The notes under the pieces are model-generated. The model did not search any database. It was not told where the DNA came from and saw nothing but the letters and a program-made list of their open reading frames with translations. A stretch of 64,000 bases of DNA from Amycolatopsis albispora (lineage in GTDB: Bacteria > Actinomycetota > Actinomycetes > Mycobacteriales > Pseudonocardiaceae), in contig NZ_CP015163.1 of assembly GCF_003312875.1 (NCBI RefSeq), positions 1,426,001 through 1,490,000 on the forward strand. The letters run 5' to 3'. The position numbers were made by a program, and so were the translations under genes. The first letter of the stretch is position 1; every line of letters starts with the position of its first letter. Below, piece after piece: positions 8,528-15,201 of the stretch.

Positions 8528-10438
8528 GTGCGCCGAAACATCCGAACCACCGCGGTGGCTGCCGTCTTCGGTGTCGCTCTCGGGCTGACGCCGGGTGCGG
8601 CGGCCGCCGTGCCGGAAACAACGGAAACCCGCCTGCCGGTGGTCACGCCGACCCCGCAGGCCATGGCGGGCAACGGCCACCAGCTCCGCGTCCCCGTGCG
8701 CGCCGGTGTGGTGCTCGAGGATGGCGCTGATCAGGCCACCGCCGACCTCGTCCGCCGCACGCTCGAGAACGCGGGCGCGCGGGAAGTGGTGGACGGGCCT
8801 GCCGAGTTGACCGTGGTCGCCGGCCTGATCTCCGATCCCGAAGTGGCCGGTGCGCTGACCGAAGCCGGCGGAGCGAAGCCCGAAGAACTGCGACCCGAGG
8901 GCTACTCGCTCGCGACACGGGCACAGGGCCGCGGCGGCCTGGTCGCGCTCGCGGGCAACGACGGCGACGGCGTCTACTACGCCGCGCAGACCCTGCGTCA
9001 GCTGGCCGCGCCCGGCCGGATCGCGGCGGTCAAGGTGACCGACCACCCGCTGATGGCCCTGCGCGGCAGCATCGAGGGCTTCTACGGCGCGCCGTGGTCC
9101 CACGAAGACCGGCTCGACCAGCTGGCCTTCTACGGCGACATCAAGGCCAACACCTACATCTACACCCCCAAGGACGACCTCTACCTGCGCGAGAAGTGGC
9201 GTGAGCCGTATCCCGCCGCCGAGCTGGCCAAGATCGAGGAACTGATCGGCGCCGCCGCGGACCACCACGTGCAGTTCACCTACGCGGTCTCGCCGGGGCC
9301 GTCGATCTGCTACAGCGACCCGGCCGACGTCAAGGCGCTGCACGACAAGCTCGTCTCGATCCACGACCAGGGCGCGGAAAGCTTCTACATCGCGCTCGAC
9401 GACATCAGCTACACCAAGTGGAACTGCGCCGGGGACGAGCAGAAGTACGGCGCTCCCGGCCAGGCCGCCGCCGGGCGGGCGCAGGCCGACCTGCTCAACG
9501 GCGTCCAGCGCGACTTCCTCGACGTCGTCGGCGCGCAGCCGCTGCAGATGGTGCCGACCGAGTACTCCGACGTGGCCGACTCGCCGTACAAGAAGGTGCT
9601 GCGGGAAAGCCTCGACGAGCGGATCGTGGTGCAGTGGACCGGAACCGCCGTGGTGCCGCCCTCGATCAGCGTCGCCGACGCCGAGAAGGCGGCGCAGGTG
9701 TGGGGCCGGAAGGTGTTCCTGTGGGACAACTACCCGGTCAACGACTACGGGCAGACCACCGGGCGGCTGCTGATGGCGCCCTACGACAAGCGTGAGGCCG
9801 GGCTGCACGCCGCGCTCGGCGGCATCGTGCTCAACCCGATGAACCAGGCCGCGCCGAGCAAGGTGGCCCTGTTCGGCGGCGCGTCCTTCGCCTGGAACGA
9901 CCAGGACTACCACGCCGGCCGCACCTGGCGCGCGGCCGCGGACTACCTGGCCGCCGGGGACGCGCGCACGGCCGAAGCGCTGCTCGCCTTCTTCGACACC
10001 CAGCACCTCGCGCCCACCTTCGGCGAGATCGCCTGGCAGCCGCAGGCGCCGGTGCTGAAGTCCAAAGTGGACGCCGTGCGCGCGGAGCCGCGTGGCGCGG
10101 CGCTGGTGGAGCTGCGCCGGTACGCGGACCTGCTCGCCGCCGCTCCCGAGCGCATCCGCGGCGGTGTGCCGGACCCGGCGTTCTCGGCGCAGGCCAAGCC
10201 CTGGCTGGACGCGCTGACCCTGTGGGGCCGGGCACTTCAGTCCACAGTGGAGGGTCTACGGCTGGCGGTGGAGGACCCGGCCGCCGCCGACCGCGCCTTC
10301 GCCGAGGCGGGCAGGCTGGCCGCCTCGGCCGCCGAGATCCGGACCATTCCGGGCACCACCCGCCCGCAGGGCCCGGTCCGGGTGGCCGACGGCGTGCTGG
10401 ACACCTTCATCGCCGACGCGCCGGAGCTGGTTTCCTGA
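8528..10438 (+). CDS. secreted GH84 beta-N-acetylglucosaminidase
   Basis: 636 residues. A signal peptide (about residues 1-28, TTAVAAVFGVALGLTPGAAA) precedes an N-terminal alpha/beta GH20b-type domain (about 45-170) and the GH84 TIM barrel (about 175-460). Family motifs are RGSIEGFYGAPWSHEDRLDQ near 178-197 and FYIALDDIS, whose aspartate pair at 291-292 acts in substrate-assisted catalysis. A helical C-terminal region follows. GH84 enzymes remove terminal beta-GlcNAc, including O-GlcNAc from glycoproteins. Being exported, it likely releases GlcNAc from mucin, chitin or peptidoglycan debris. A DasR-like operator upstream supports GlcNAc-linked control. The start is a GTG with GGGGAGG upstream. 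Confidence 0.92.
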   Translation: MRRNIRTTAVAAVFGVALGLTPGAAAAVPETTETRLPVVTPTPQAMAGNGHQLRVPVRAGVVLEDGADQATADLVRRTLENAGAREVVDGPAELTVVAGLISDPEVAGALTEAGGAKPEELRPEGYSLATRAQGRGGLVALAGNDGDGVYYAAQTLRQLAAPGRIAAVKVTDHPLMALRGSIEGFYGAPWSHEDRLDQLAFYGDIKANTYIYTPKDDLYLREKWREPYPAAELAKIEELIGAAADHHVQFTYAVSPGPSICYSDPADVKALHDKLVSIHDQGAESFYIALDDISYTKWNCAGDEQKYGAPGQAAAGRAQADLLNGVQRDFLDVVGAQPLQMVPTEYSDVADSPYKKVLRESLDERIVVQWTGTAVVPPSISVADAEKAAQVWGRKVFLWDNYPVNDYGQTTGRLLMAPYDKREAGLHAALGGIVLNPMNQAAPSKVALFGGASFAWNDQDYHAGRTWRAAADYLAAGDARTAEALLAFFDTQHLAPTFGEIAWQPQAPVLKSKVDAVRAEPRGAALVELRRYADLLAAAPERIRGGVPDPAFSAQAKPWLDALTLWGRALQSTVEGLRLAVEDPAAADRAFAEAGRLAASAAEIRTIPGTTRPQGPVRVADGVLDTFIADAPELVS

Positions 10439-10484
10439 CCGGCCGGCGGTACCCTGCGACGGGTCGGCGAAGAGGGAGCCCCGC

Positions 10485-10841
10485 ATGGCGTGGTCGGCCG
10501 TACCCGAAGTGCACGGCGGTGTCGGGATACTGACGCTCACCGGTGAGCTGGACCTCGCCGTGGCCGACGAACTCGCGCGCGTGCTGGACGACGCGCTCGA
10601 ACGCGCCGGTGCCGGGCTGGTGGTGGACCTGATCGGGGTCGCCTTCCTGGATTCCAGCTGCCTGCAGGTCCTGCTGAGCGCGGCGGCCCGCGCGCGGGCC
10701 GCCGGACGCGGGTTCGGGCTGGTGGCCGTGTCCCCGGCGGTGGTCCGGCCGATCACGGTGCTCGCACTGGGCGAGGTGCTGCCGGTTTCGGCGAGCGTCA
10801 ACGACGCGGTGGCGCGGGTTCGCGCGGACGGGGGAAGTTGA
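10485..10841 (+). CDS. STAS domain anti-sigma factor antagonist
   Basis: 118 residues, a single STAS domain. LTGELDLAVADELARVL and LVVDLIGVAFLDSSCLQVLL are the conserved strand and phosphorylation-site regions; the serine pair in LDSSCLQ holds the residue usually phosphorylated by an RsbW-type kinase. In its unphosphorylated form such a protein binds the anti-sigma factor and frees a SigB/SigF-type sigma factor. No cognate kinase or sigma gene is adjacent. The ATG at 10485 has GAGGGAG upstream. The next gene also ends in a STAS domain. Confidence 0.88.
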   Translation: MAWSAVPEVHGGVGILTLTGELDLAVADELARVLDDALERAGAGLVVDLIGVAFLDSSCLQVLLSAAARARAAGRGFGLVAVSPAVVRPITVLALGEVLPVSASVNDAVARVRADGGS

Positions 10842-10842
10842 C

Positions 10843-10854
10843 CGCCTTCGGGCG
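10843..10854 (+). terminator. short TTCG-loop hairpin after the STAS gene
   Basis: CGCC and GGCG form a 4-bp stem around a stable TTCG tetraloop immediately after the STAS stop codon. The stem is short, so it is at best a weak terminator. Confidence 0.35.
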
Positions 10855-10920
10855 TAGCCGGTTCATTCGCCCGGCCGAACTTGCTTGGGCGCCGGTGCCG
10901 TCGCGTCTACGCTACCCGCC

Positions 10921-11715
10921 GTGAACGCGGCCGGGCAGGATCCGACGAAGTCGTACGGGCACATCGGGGTGGTGGTGGACGCCCCGGCCGAATACGACGA
11001 ACTGGTCGGGCTGGCGCGTGCGCGCGGCGGGCACGTCACCGAGAAGGTGATCGTGGTCGGCTCGGCCGAGCCGTGGGGGCGCGGTGCCGACCTGCTGGCG
11101 CCGTTCTCGCTCGGGGCCGGGCTGGTCGGCGGGCTGCGCACGGAGGTCAGCGTCGCGCAGCGGGAGGGCTACCGCGGCCTGCGGGTGGTCGCCGACATGC
11201 AGGAACTGGGCCTGGATTCGTTGTCCGAGCGGGAACTGGTGGAGTTCGAGCTGGACCTGGACCGCGTGGTCAGCGAGGCCGGGGCCACCATGGTCTGCGT
11301 CTACCGGAACCGCCACGGCGGCCAGGGCTTCAGCCCGGCCGAGGTGGGCGCGGCGATGTGCGCGCACCCGCTCGGCTTCGGCGCGAACCGTGCGGACCGC
11401 GGGTTCCGGATGGGCAGCACGGGCCGCGGGGAGTGGCGGATCAGCGGGGAGGTGGACCGCCGCAACGCCGACCTGTTCGAGCTGGCGATGATGACCGCGG
11501 CTGGCATGTCCGCGCGGATGCGCGTGACCTTCGACGACCTGCGGTTCATCGACGTGGCCGGGATGCGCGCGGTGGCCAGGGTCGGCACGGCCTTCCCGGA
11601 CCTGCGGCTGACGCTGGTCGATCCGCCCGCCTCGTTCCTGCGGTGCTGGGACCTGTTCGGCCTCGGCGCGCCGGGGGAGGGGCGCGCGCGGATGCGGGTC
11701 GAGCAGCTCGGCTGA
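10921..11715 (+). CDS. MEDS-STAS sensory protein (DcmR-type)
   Basis: 264 residues. The N-terminal two thirds (about 10-165) fit the MEDS domain, a RecA-like sensory module named for methanogens and DcmR: HIGVVVDAPAEYDEL, GLRVVADMQ and SEAGATMVCVYRNRHGGQGF. The C-terminal part (about 170-255) is a STAS-like domain, ISGEVDRRNADLFELAM then VTFDDLRFIDVAGMRAVARV. MEDS modules are thought to sense small hydrocarbon-type ligands or redox signals, and the STAS part to pass the signal to an anti-sigma factor. GTG 10921 is preferred. TACGCT (10908-10913) lies seven bases before it, suggesting a leaderless mRNA. It follows another STAS gene. Confidence 0.8.
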   Translation: MNAAGQDPTKSYGHIGVVVDAPAEYDELVGLARARGGHVTEKVIVVGSAEPWGRGADLLAPFSLGAGLVGGLRTEVSVAQREGYRGLRVVADMQELGLDSLSERELVEFELDLDRVVSEAGATMVCVYRNRHGGQGFSPAEVGAAMCAHPLGFGANRADRGFRMGSTGRGEWRISGEVDRRNADLFELAMMTAAGMSARMRVTFDDLRFIDVAGMRAVARVGTAFPDLRLTLVDPPASFLRCWDLFGLGAPGEGRARMRVEQLG

Positions 11716-11717
11716 GG

Positions 11718-12452
11718 TCACGACGGCAACAGCGGCAGGGCGAACAGGAAGAGCCCGACCGCGACCAGGATGCTCGCGGACACCTGGCGCAGCCGCTCGG
11801 GCGGCAGCCGTCGCGCGAAGCGGGCACCGGCGACCACCGCGGCGGCCGCGACCACCCCGAGCACCGCGCCGAGTCCGTAGTGGACGGACCCGGTGGCGCT
11901 GTAGCCGAGCACCGCGAACGCGGCCAGCGGCACCTGGATGAGCTGGCCGGCGGCGACCGCGGGCAGCGGGGCGACACCGAGCAGCATCAGCACCGGGACC
12001 AGCAGCACCGGCCCGCCGGTGCCGGTGAGCGCGGAACCGAAGCCGACCACGGCGCCGGTGGCCAGCGCGGCGGCCGCGGGCAGGCTGGTGCGCTCACCGC
12101 CGGTGCGCCCGAACAGGCGATGTGCCCCGGCGCCGAGCGTGATCGAACCCAGCACCAGCCACACCACCAGCGGGGACACCAGCCCGTTGACCAGCGCACC
12201 CGCGGCGGCGGCCGGTGCCGCGCCGAGCGCCAGCCGGCGTGCCAGCGGCCACGGCATGCTCTCGTGCCGTGCGTAGGCGAGCGTGCCGACCACACCGGTG
12301 AACAGGAACGCCCAGCTGCTGGTGGCCGCCGCGGCGTGCACGTCGAACCCGCCGAGGTGCACCAGCGCGGGCGGCAGCAGCACCCCGCCGACCCCGACCG
12401 CGCCGATGAGCAGCCCCACCGGCACCGCCAGCGCCACCACGACGATCACCAC
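11718..12452 (-). CDS. TSUP family (TauE/SafE) membrane permease
   Basis: 244 residues with about eight hydrophobic helices. The two inverted halves of the TauE/SafE family are recognisable: GLLIGAVGVGGVLLPPALV near residues 12-30 and GFGSALTGTGGPVLLVPVLM near 135-155. TSUP proteins export or import sulfite, sulfoacetate or other small organosulfur anions. Substrate cannot be assigned, and no sulfur gene is adjacent. Its stop is two bases from the stop of the convergent MEDS-STAS gene. Confidence 0.88.
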   Translation of the reverse strand: MVIVVVALAVPVGLLIGAVGVGGVLLPPALVHLGGFDVHAAAATSSWAFLFTGVVGTLAYARHESMPWPLARRLALGAAPAAAAGALVNGLVSPLVVWLVLGSITLGAGAHRLFGRTGGERTSLPAAAALATGAVVGFGSALTGTGGPVLLVPVLMLLGVAPLPAVAAGQLIQVPLAAFAVLGYSATGSVHYGLGAVLGVVAAAAVVAGARFARRLPPERLRQVSASILVAVGLFLFALPLLPS

Positions 12453-12645
12453 GCGCCCGAATCTAGGCCCCCCGGTCAGGTGAGGTGTACGCGCCGTGCG
12501 GGATTTCGGCCGGTGCTCGCGCGTAGCATCCGCGGACGGAAACCGGGCGGAAAAAAGTTCCGGTGCTCGGCGTGACGAATCGGCCGCCGCCGTGTCCTGG
12601 AAGCAGGAAGTCCCGGAAACCGGTCGTCAGGGGAGGAAAGCCGCG

Positions 12646-13203
12646 GTGTCAGCCGTGCCCGCCACCGAGGGGCCGCTGGACGACGTCACGCTCGTCGCCA
12701 GGGCCCGAGACGGTGACACGCAGGCCTATGAGCAGCTCGTCCGCCGCTACCAAGGGCCGATGTACGGGCTCGCGGTGCGTATGCTGGCGAGCCGGGGCGA
12801 CGCCGAGGACGTCGTGCAGGAGGTGTTCCTGACCGCCTGGCGGCGGCTCGGGCAGCTGCAGGACGACGGGGCGTTCGTCGGCTGGCTGTACCGCACCACC
12901 ACCAACCGGTGCCTCAACGTGATCCGATCGCGGCGGCCCACCTCGGCGGTGGAGCCGGACGAGCAGGAGTCGCCGGTGCCGCGGCCGGACCGCGCCGTGG
13001 AGGTGGGTGCCCAGATGGCCGCGCTGAGCCGGGCGCTGCAGCAGCTCACCGGCGAGCAACGGGCCTGCTGGCTGCTCAGAGAGGTGCACGGGCGGTCCTA
13101 CGAGGAAATCGCGCAGGCGGTGGGCACCACGGCCACCGCGGTGCGGGGGCGGATCGCGCGCGCACGCGCACAACTGGCGGAGGTGATGGCGCCGTGGCGA
13201 TGA
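12646..13203 (+). CDS. ECF-type RNA polymerase sigma factor
   Basis: 185 residues. Region 2 is at about 22-90 (QAYEQLVRRYQGPMYGLAVR, GDAEDVVQEVFLTAWR, FVGWLYRTTTNRCLNVIRSR) and region 4 at about 125-178 (LTGEQRACWLLREVHGRSYE then AQAVGTTATAVRGRIARARA). There is no region 3, as in extracytoplasmic-function sigma factors. GTG 12646 has GGGAGGAAAG (12631-12640) upstream; longer in-frame starts would add a low-complexity tail. The stop overlaps the next gene by four bases (ATGA), and that gene encodes a zinc-finger protein that fits a cognate anti-sigma factor. It heads an Asp23 cluster that it probably transcribes. Confidence 0.92.
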   Translation: MSAVPATEGPLDDVTLVARARDGDTQAYEQLVRRYQGPMYGLAVRMLASRGDAEDVVQEVFLTAWRRLGQLQDDGAFVGWLYRTTTNRCLNVIRSRRPTSAVEPDEQESPVPRPDRAVEVGAQMAALSRALQQLTGEQRACWLLREVHGRSYEEIAQAVGTTATAVRGRIARARAQLAEVMAPWR

Positions 13204-13751
13204 ACCAGGCTGCCGAGTCCTACCCGCTGCCCTGCGGACGGGACGTCGAGACGGTGTGGGAGCGGCTCGACGAGGTGGAATCGGGGCGGGCCGACGAGCA
13301 CGACCTCTCGTGTGAGCACTGCCGGGCCGCCAGGGAAGGGCTGCTCGTGTTGCGCAGGCTGACCGGGGAACTGGCGAAGGAGACCGTGGAGCCGCCGCCG
13401 GACCTCGTCGGCCGGATCATGTCGGCGGTGCGGGCCGAGGTCCGCAGGCACGACCTGCTCCCGCTGCCCACCCCGGAACCGGGGCAGGCGCGGGTCAGCG
13501 ACCGGGCGGTGGCCGCGCTCCTGCGGTTCGCCGCGGACAGCGTGGACGGGGTGCGGGCCCGGCGCTGCCGGGTCGACGTCACCCCCACCGGCGAGTTCGC
13601 GGTCCGGCTGGAGGTGGCGGTGAGCTACCACGCCTTCGCCGCGGACGCGCTGGAAACGGTGCGGGAGCGGGTTTCGGCCGCGGCGGTGGCGCGGGTCGGG
13701 GTCAGCCTGGCCCAGCTCGACGTCGAGGTCACCGATCTCTACGAGGACTGA
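13200..13751 (+). CDS. probable anti-sigma factor: zinc-finger N-terminus fused to an Asp23-like domain
   Basis: 183 residues. The N-terminus has the ZAS/zf-HC2 signature H-x3-C-x2-C (H34, C38, C41 in HDLSCEHC), used by anti-sigma factors to hold ECF sigma factors. No membrane helix follows. The C-terminal half (about 100-183), VSDRAVAALLRFAADSVDG then RCRVDVTP, AVRLEVAVSYHAFAAD and LDVEVTDLYED, resembles an Asp23/Gls24 domain, like the proteins encoded next. The ATG at 13200 overlaps the sigma stop. Sequence shows the zinc motif; the Asp23 similarity is a pattern judgement; the anti-sigma role is inferred from coupling to the sigma gene. Confidence 0.72.
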   Translation: MNQAAESYPLPCGRDVETVWERLDEVESGRADEHDLSCEHCRAAREGLLVLRRLTGELAKETVEPPPDLVGRIMSAVRAEVRRHDLLPLPTPEPGQARVSDRAVAALLRFAADSVDGVRARRCRVDVTPTGEFAVRLEVAVSYHAFAADALETVRERVSAAAVARVGVSLAQLDVEVTDLYED

Positions 13752-13753
13752 CT

Positions 13754-14155
13754 GTGCGGGAGACGCGTGCGAGGGAACAGACGGTGACGATCGGCGAATG
13801 GGTGATCGGCGAGCCGGTGGTGGCGGCGGTGGCCGCCGCCGCTGCCGCCGGGGTACCGGGCGTGGCCAGGGTCGAGCCCGGTTTGTTCGGCCTGGTCGGC
13901 TCGCTGGGGCGGACGCTGCGCCAGCAGGTGAAGGGCCTGGACCCGGCCCCCACCGAAGGCGTCCGGGTGAGCTTCGACCCGGACGAGCGGGTGCGCGTGG
14001 ACGTCGATCTGGTGCTGACCGGCGCCGGTCAGGTGGCGGCGGTGGCGCAGGCGGTGCAGCGCACGGTCGCCAAGGCGGTGGCCGAAGCCACCGGGCTGGC
14101 GGTGGCCGCGGTTTCGGTGGCGGTGCTGGACGTCGAGCAGCGGGGTGGCTGGTGA
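13754..14155 (+). CDS. Asp23/Gls24 family envelope stress protein
   Basis: 133 residues. The pattern ITIGEWVIGEPVVAAVAAAA-like opening (here VTIGEWVIGEP), a long helix, and the ending VDVDLVLTGAGQVAAVAQAV then AVAAVSVAVLDVE fit the Asp23 (DUF322) fold. Family proteins associate with the membrane through partners such as AmaP and respond to cell-envelope stress. A GTG start at 13754 lies two bases after the previous stop, and its own stop overlaps the following start by four bases (GTGA), so it is part of one translationally coupled unit with the sigma and anti-sigma genes. Confidence 0.75.
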   Translation: MRETRAREQTVTIGEWVIGEPVVAAVAAAAAAGVPGVARVEPGLFGLVGSLGRTLRQQVKGLDPAPTEGVRVSFDPDERVRVDVDLVLTGAGQVAAVAQAVQRTVAKAVAEATGLAVAAVSVAVLDVEQRGGW

Positions 14156-14475
14156 GCGGAACGGTCGTCGAAGAACTGCTGGCGGCGTTGCGGAAGGTGC
14201 CCGGGCTGCGCCCGGCCACGCCGGCCACCGTGCCGTCGCTGGCCTGGGTGCCGTGGGACTGGGACGACCTCGCCGTCACGGTCGGTCCCGAGGTGGTGGA
14301 AATCCGGCTGGTGGCGACCAAGCTGCCGCTGCCGCCGGTGCTCGGCCACGCCGAGGAGGTGCTCGGCCCGGTGCTGCCGCCGGGGACGCGGTTGCGGCTG
14401 GTGGTCACCGATCTCGACCGCGTGGCGCTGGACGCTCCGGTGGAAAGTGAAGTGGATCACCCGATGGGGTCGTGA
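14152..14475 (+). CDS. hypothetical protein of the Asp23 cluster
   Basis: 107 residues, soluble, no signal or membrane segment. It has no motif I can name. It contains an aromatic/acidic stretch, LAWVPWDWDDLAVTVGPEVV, followed by EIRLVATKLPLPPVLGHAEE and a strand TRLRLVVTDLDRVAL. The beta-rich end could be a degenerate Asp23-like fold. It starts with a GTG in a 4-base overlap with the preceding Asp23 gene, so it belongs to the same operon and probably acts with those proteins. Confidence 0.7.
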   Translation: MSGTVVEELLAALRKVPGLRPATPATVPSLAWVPWDWDDLAVTVGPEVVEIRLVATKLPLPPVLGHAEEVLGPVLPPGTRLRLVVTDLDRVALDAPVESEVDHPMGS

Positions 14476-14535
14476 CGTTCGGGTTCCCCCGGTGTCCTAC
14501 CGATGACCACAGTGGACAACCCCTGGGAGGAACCG

Positions 14536-14997
14536 ATGAGCAGCACCGCAACCGCGAAGACCGCGGACACCGAGGCCAGGAACTCGGTCGAACTGGTGAA
14601 GAGCCAGCCGGCCGGCGAACCGGGCGTCACCTCGATCGCCGACACCGTGGTGCAGAAGATCGCCGGACTGGCCACGCGCGAAATCCGTGGCGTGCACGCG
14701 CTGGGCGGGGGCGCGGCGCGGGCGCTCGGCGCCATCCGGGAACGCATCCCGGGCGCGTCGGCGAGCGCCGGACAGGGCGTGTCGGCCGAGGTGGGGGAGA
14801 AGCAGACCGCGATCGACCTGGAAATCGTGGTGGAGTACGGGGTGAGCATCGCCGAGGTCGCGCGTGCCGTGCGCCGCAACGTCATCGGCGCCATCGAGCG
14901 CATGACCGGCCTCGAGGTGGTCGAGGTGAACATCACCGTCCACGACATCCACCTCCCCGACACCGACGACACCGAAGCGCACACCCGAGTCGAGTAA
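14536..14997 (+). CDS. Asp23/Gls24 family envelope stress response protein
   Basis: 153 residues and the most canonical Asp23 protein here: TSIADTVVQKIAGLATREIR, GVHALGGGAARALG, then TAIDLEIVVEYGVSIAEVAR and GLEVVEVNITVHDIHLP. In other bacteria Asp23 forms membrane-associated assemblies and protects the envelope under alkaline or other stress. ATG 14536 is chosen for GGGAGG (14525-14530) five bases upstream; an ATG at 14503 lacks such a site. It is separated by 60 bases from the upstream coupled genes and followed by a 26-residue membrane peptide. Confidence 0.88.
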   Translation: MSSTATAKTADTEARNSVELVKSQPAGEPGVTSIADTVVQKIAGLATREIRGVHALGGGAARALGAIRERIPGASASAGQGVSAEVGEKQTAIDLEIVVEYGVSIAEVARAVRRNVIGAIERMTGLEVVEVNITVHDIHLPDTDDTEAHTRVE

Positions 14998-15079
14998 TTC
15001 CCGGCACGGGCGGGTGAAGGGTGGTTTCGCGCGCCACCGATCCGGGCAAGGTGGAAGCACCGACGGGAGGTGACGAGCC

Positions 15080-15160
15080 ATGCTGACCTGGATCACCGTC
15101 TTCGTGCTCGTGGTGGCGGGCATCGGCGCGATGCTGCCCCTGCGCCGAGAGCCCCGCTGA
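15080..15160 (+). CDS. 26-residue single-span membrane peptide
   Basis: ATG 15080 to TGA 15160 encodes 26 residues: about 17 hydrophobic residues (TWITVFVLVVAGIGAM), then a basic tail, PLRREPR, giving a single helix with a positive end. GGGAGG at 15065-15070 is a strong ribosome site nine bases upstream. It lies just after the Asp23 gene, where other bacteria encode small membrane anchors for Asp23, so a similar anchor role is conceivable. No homology can be judged at this length. Confidence 0.55.
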   Translation: MLTWITVFVLVVAGIGAMLPLRREPR

Positions 15161-15201
15161 AGCCCCGGGTCGCGCGCTAGGGTGGGCGCCGACCATCGGG
15201 G

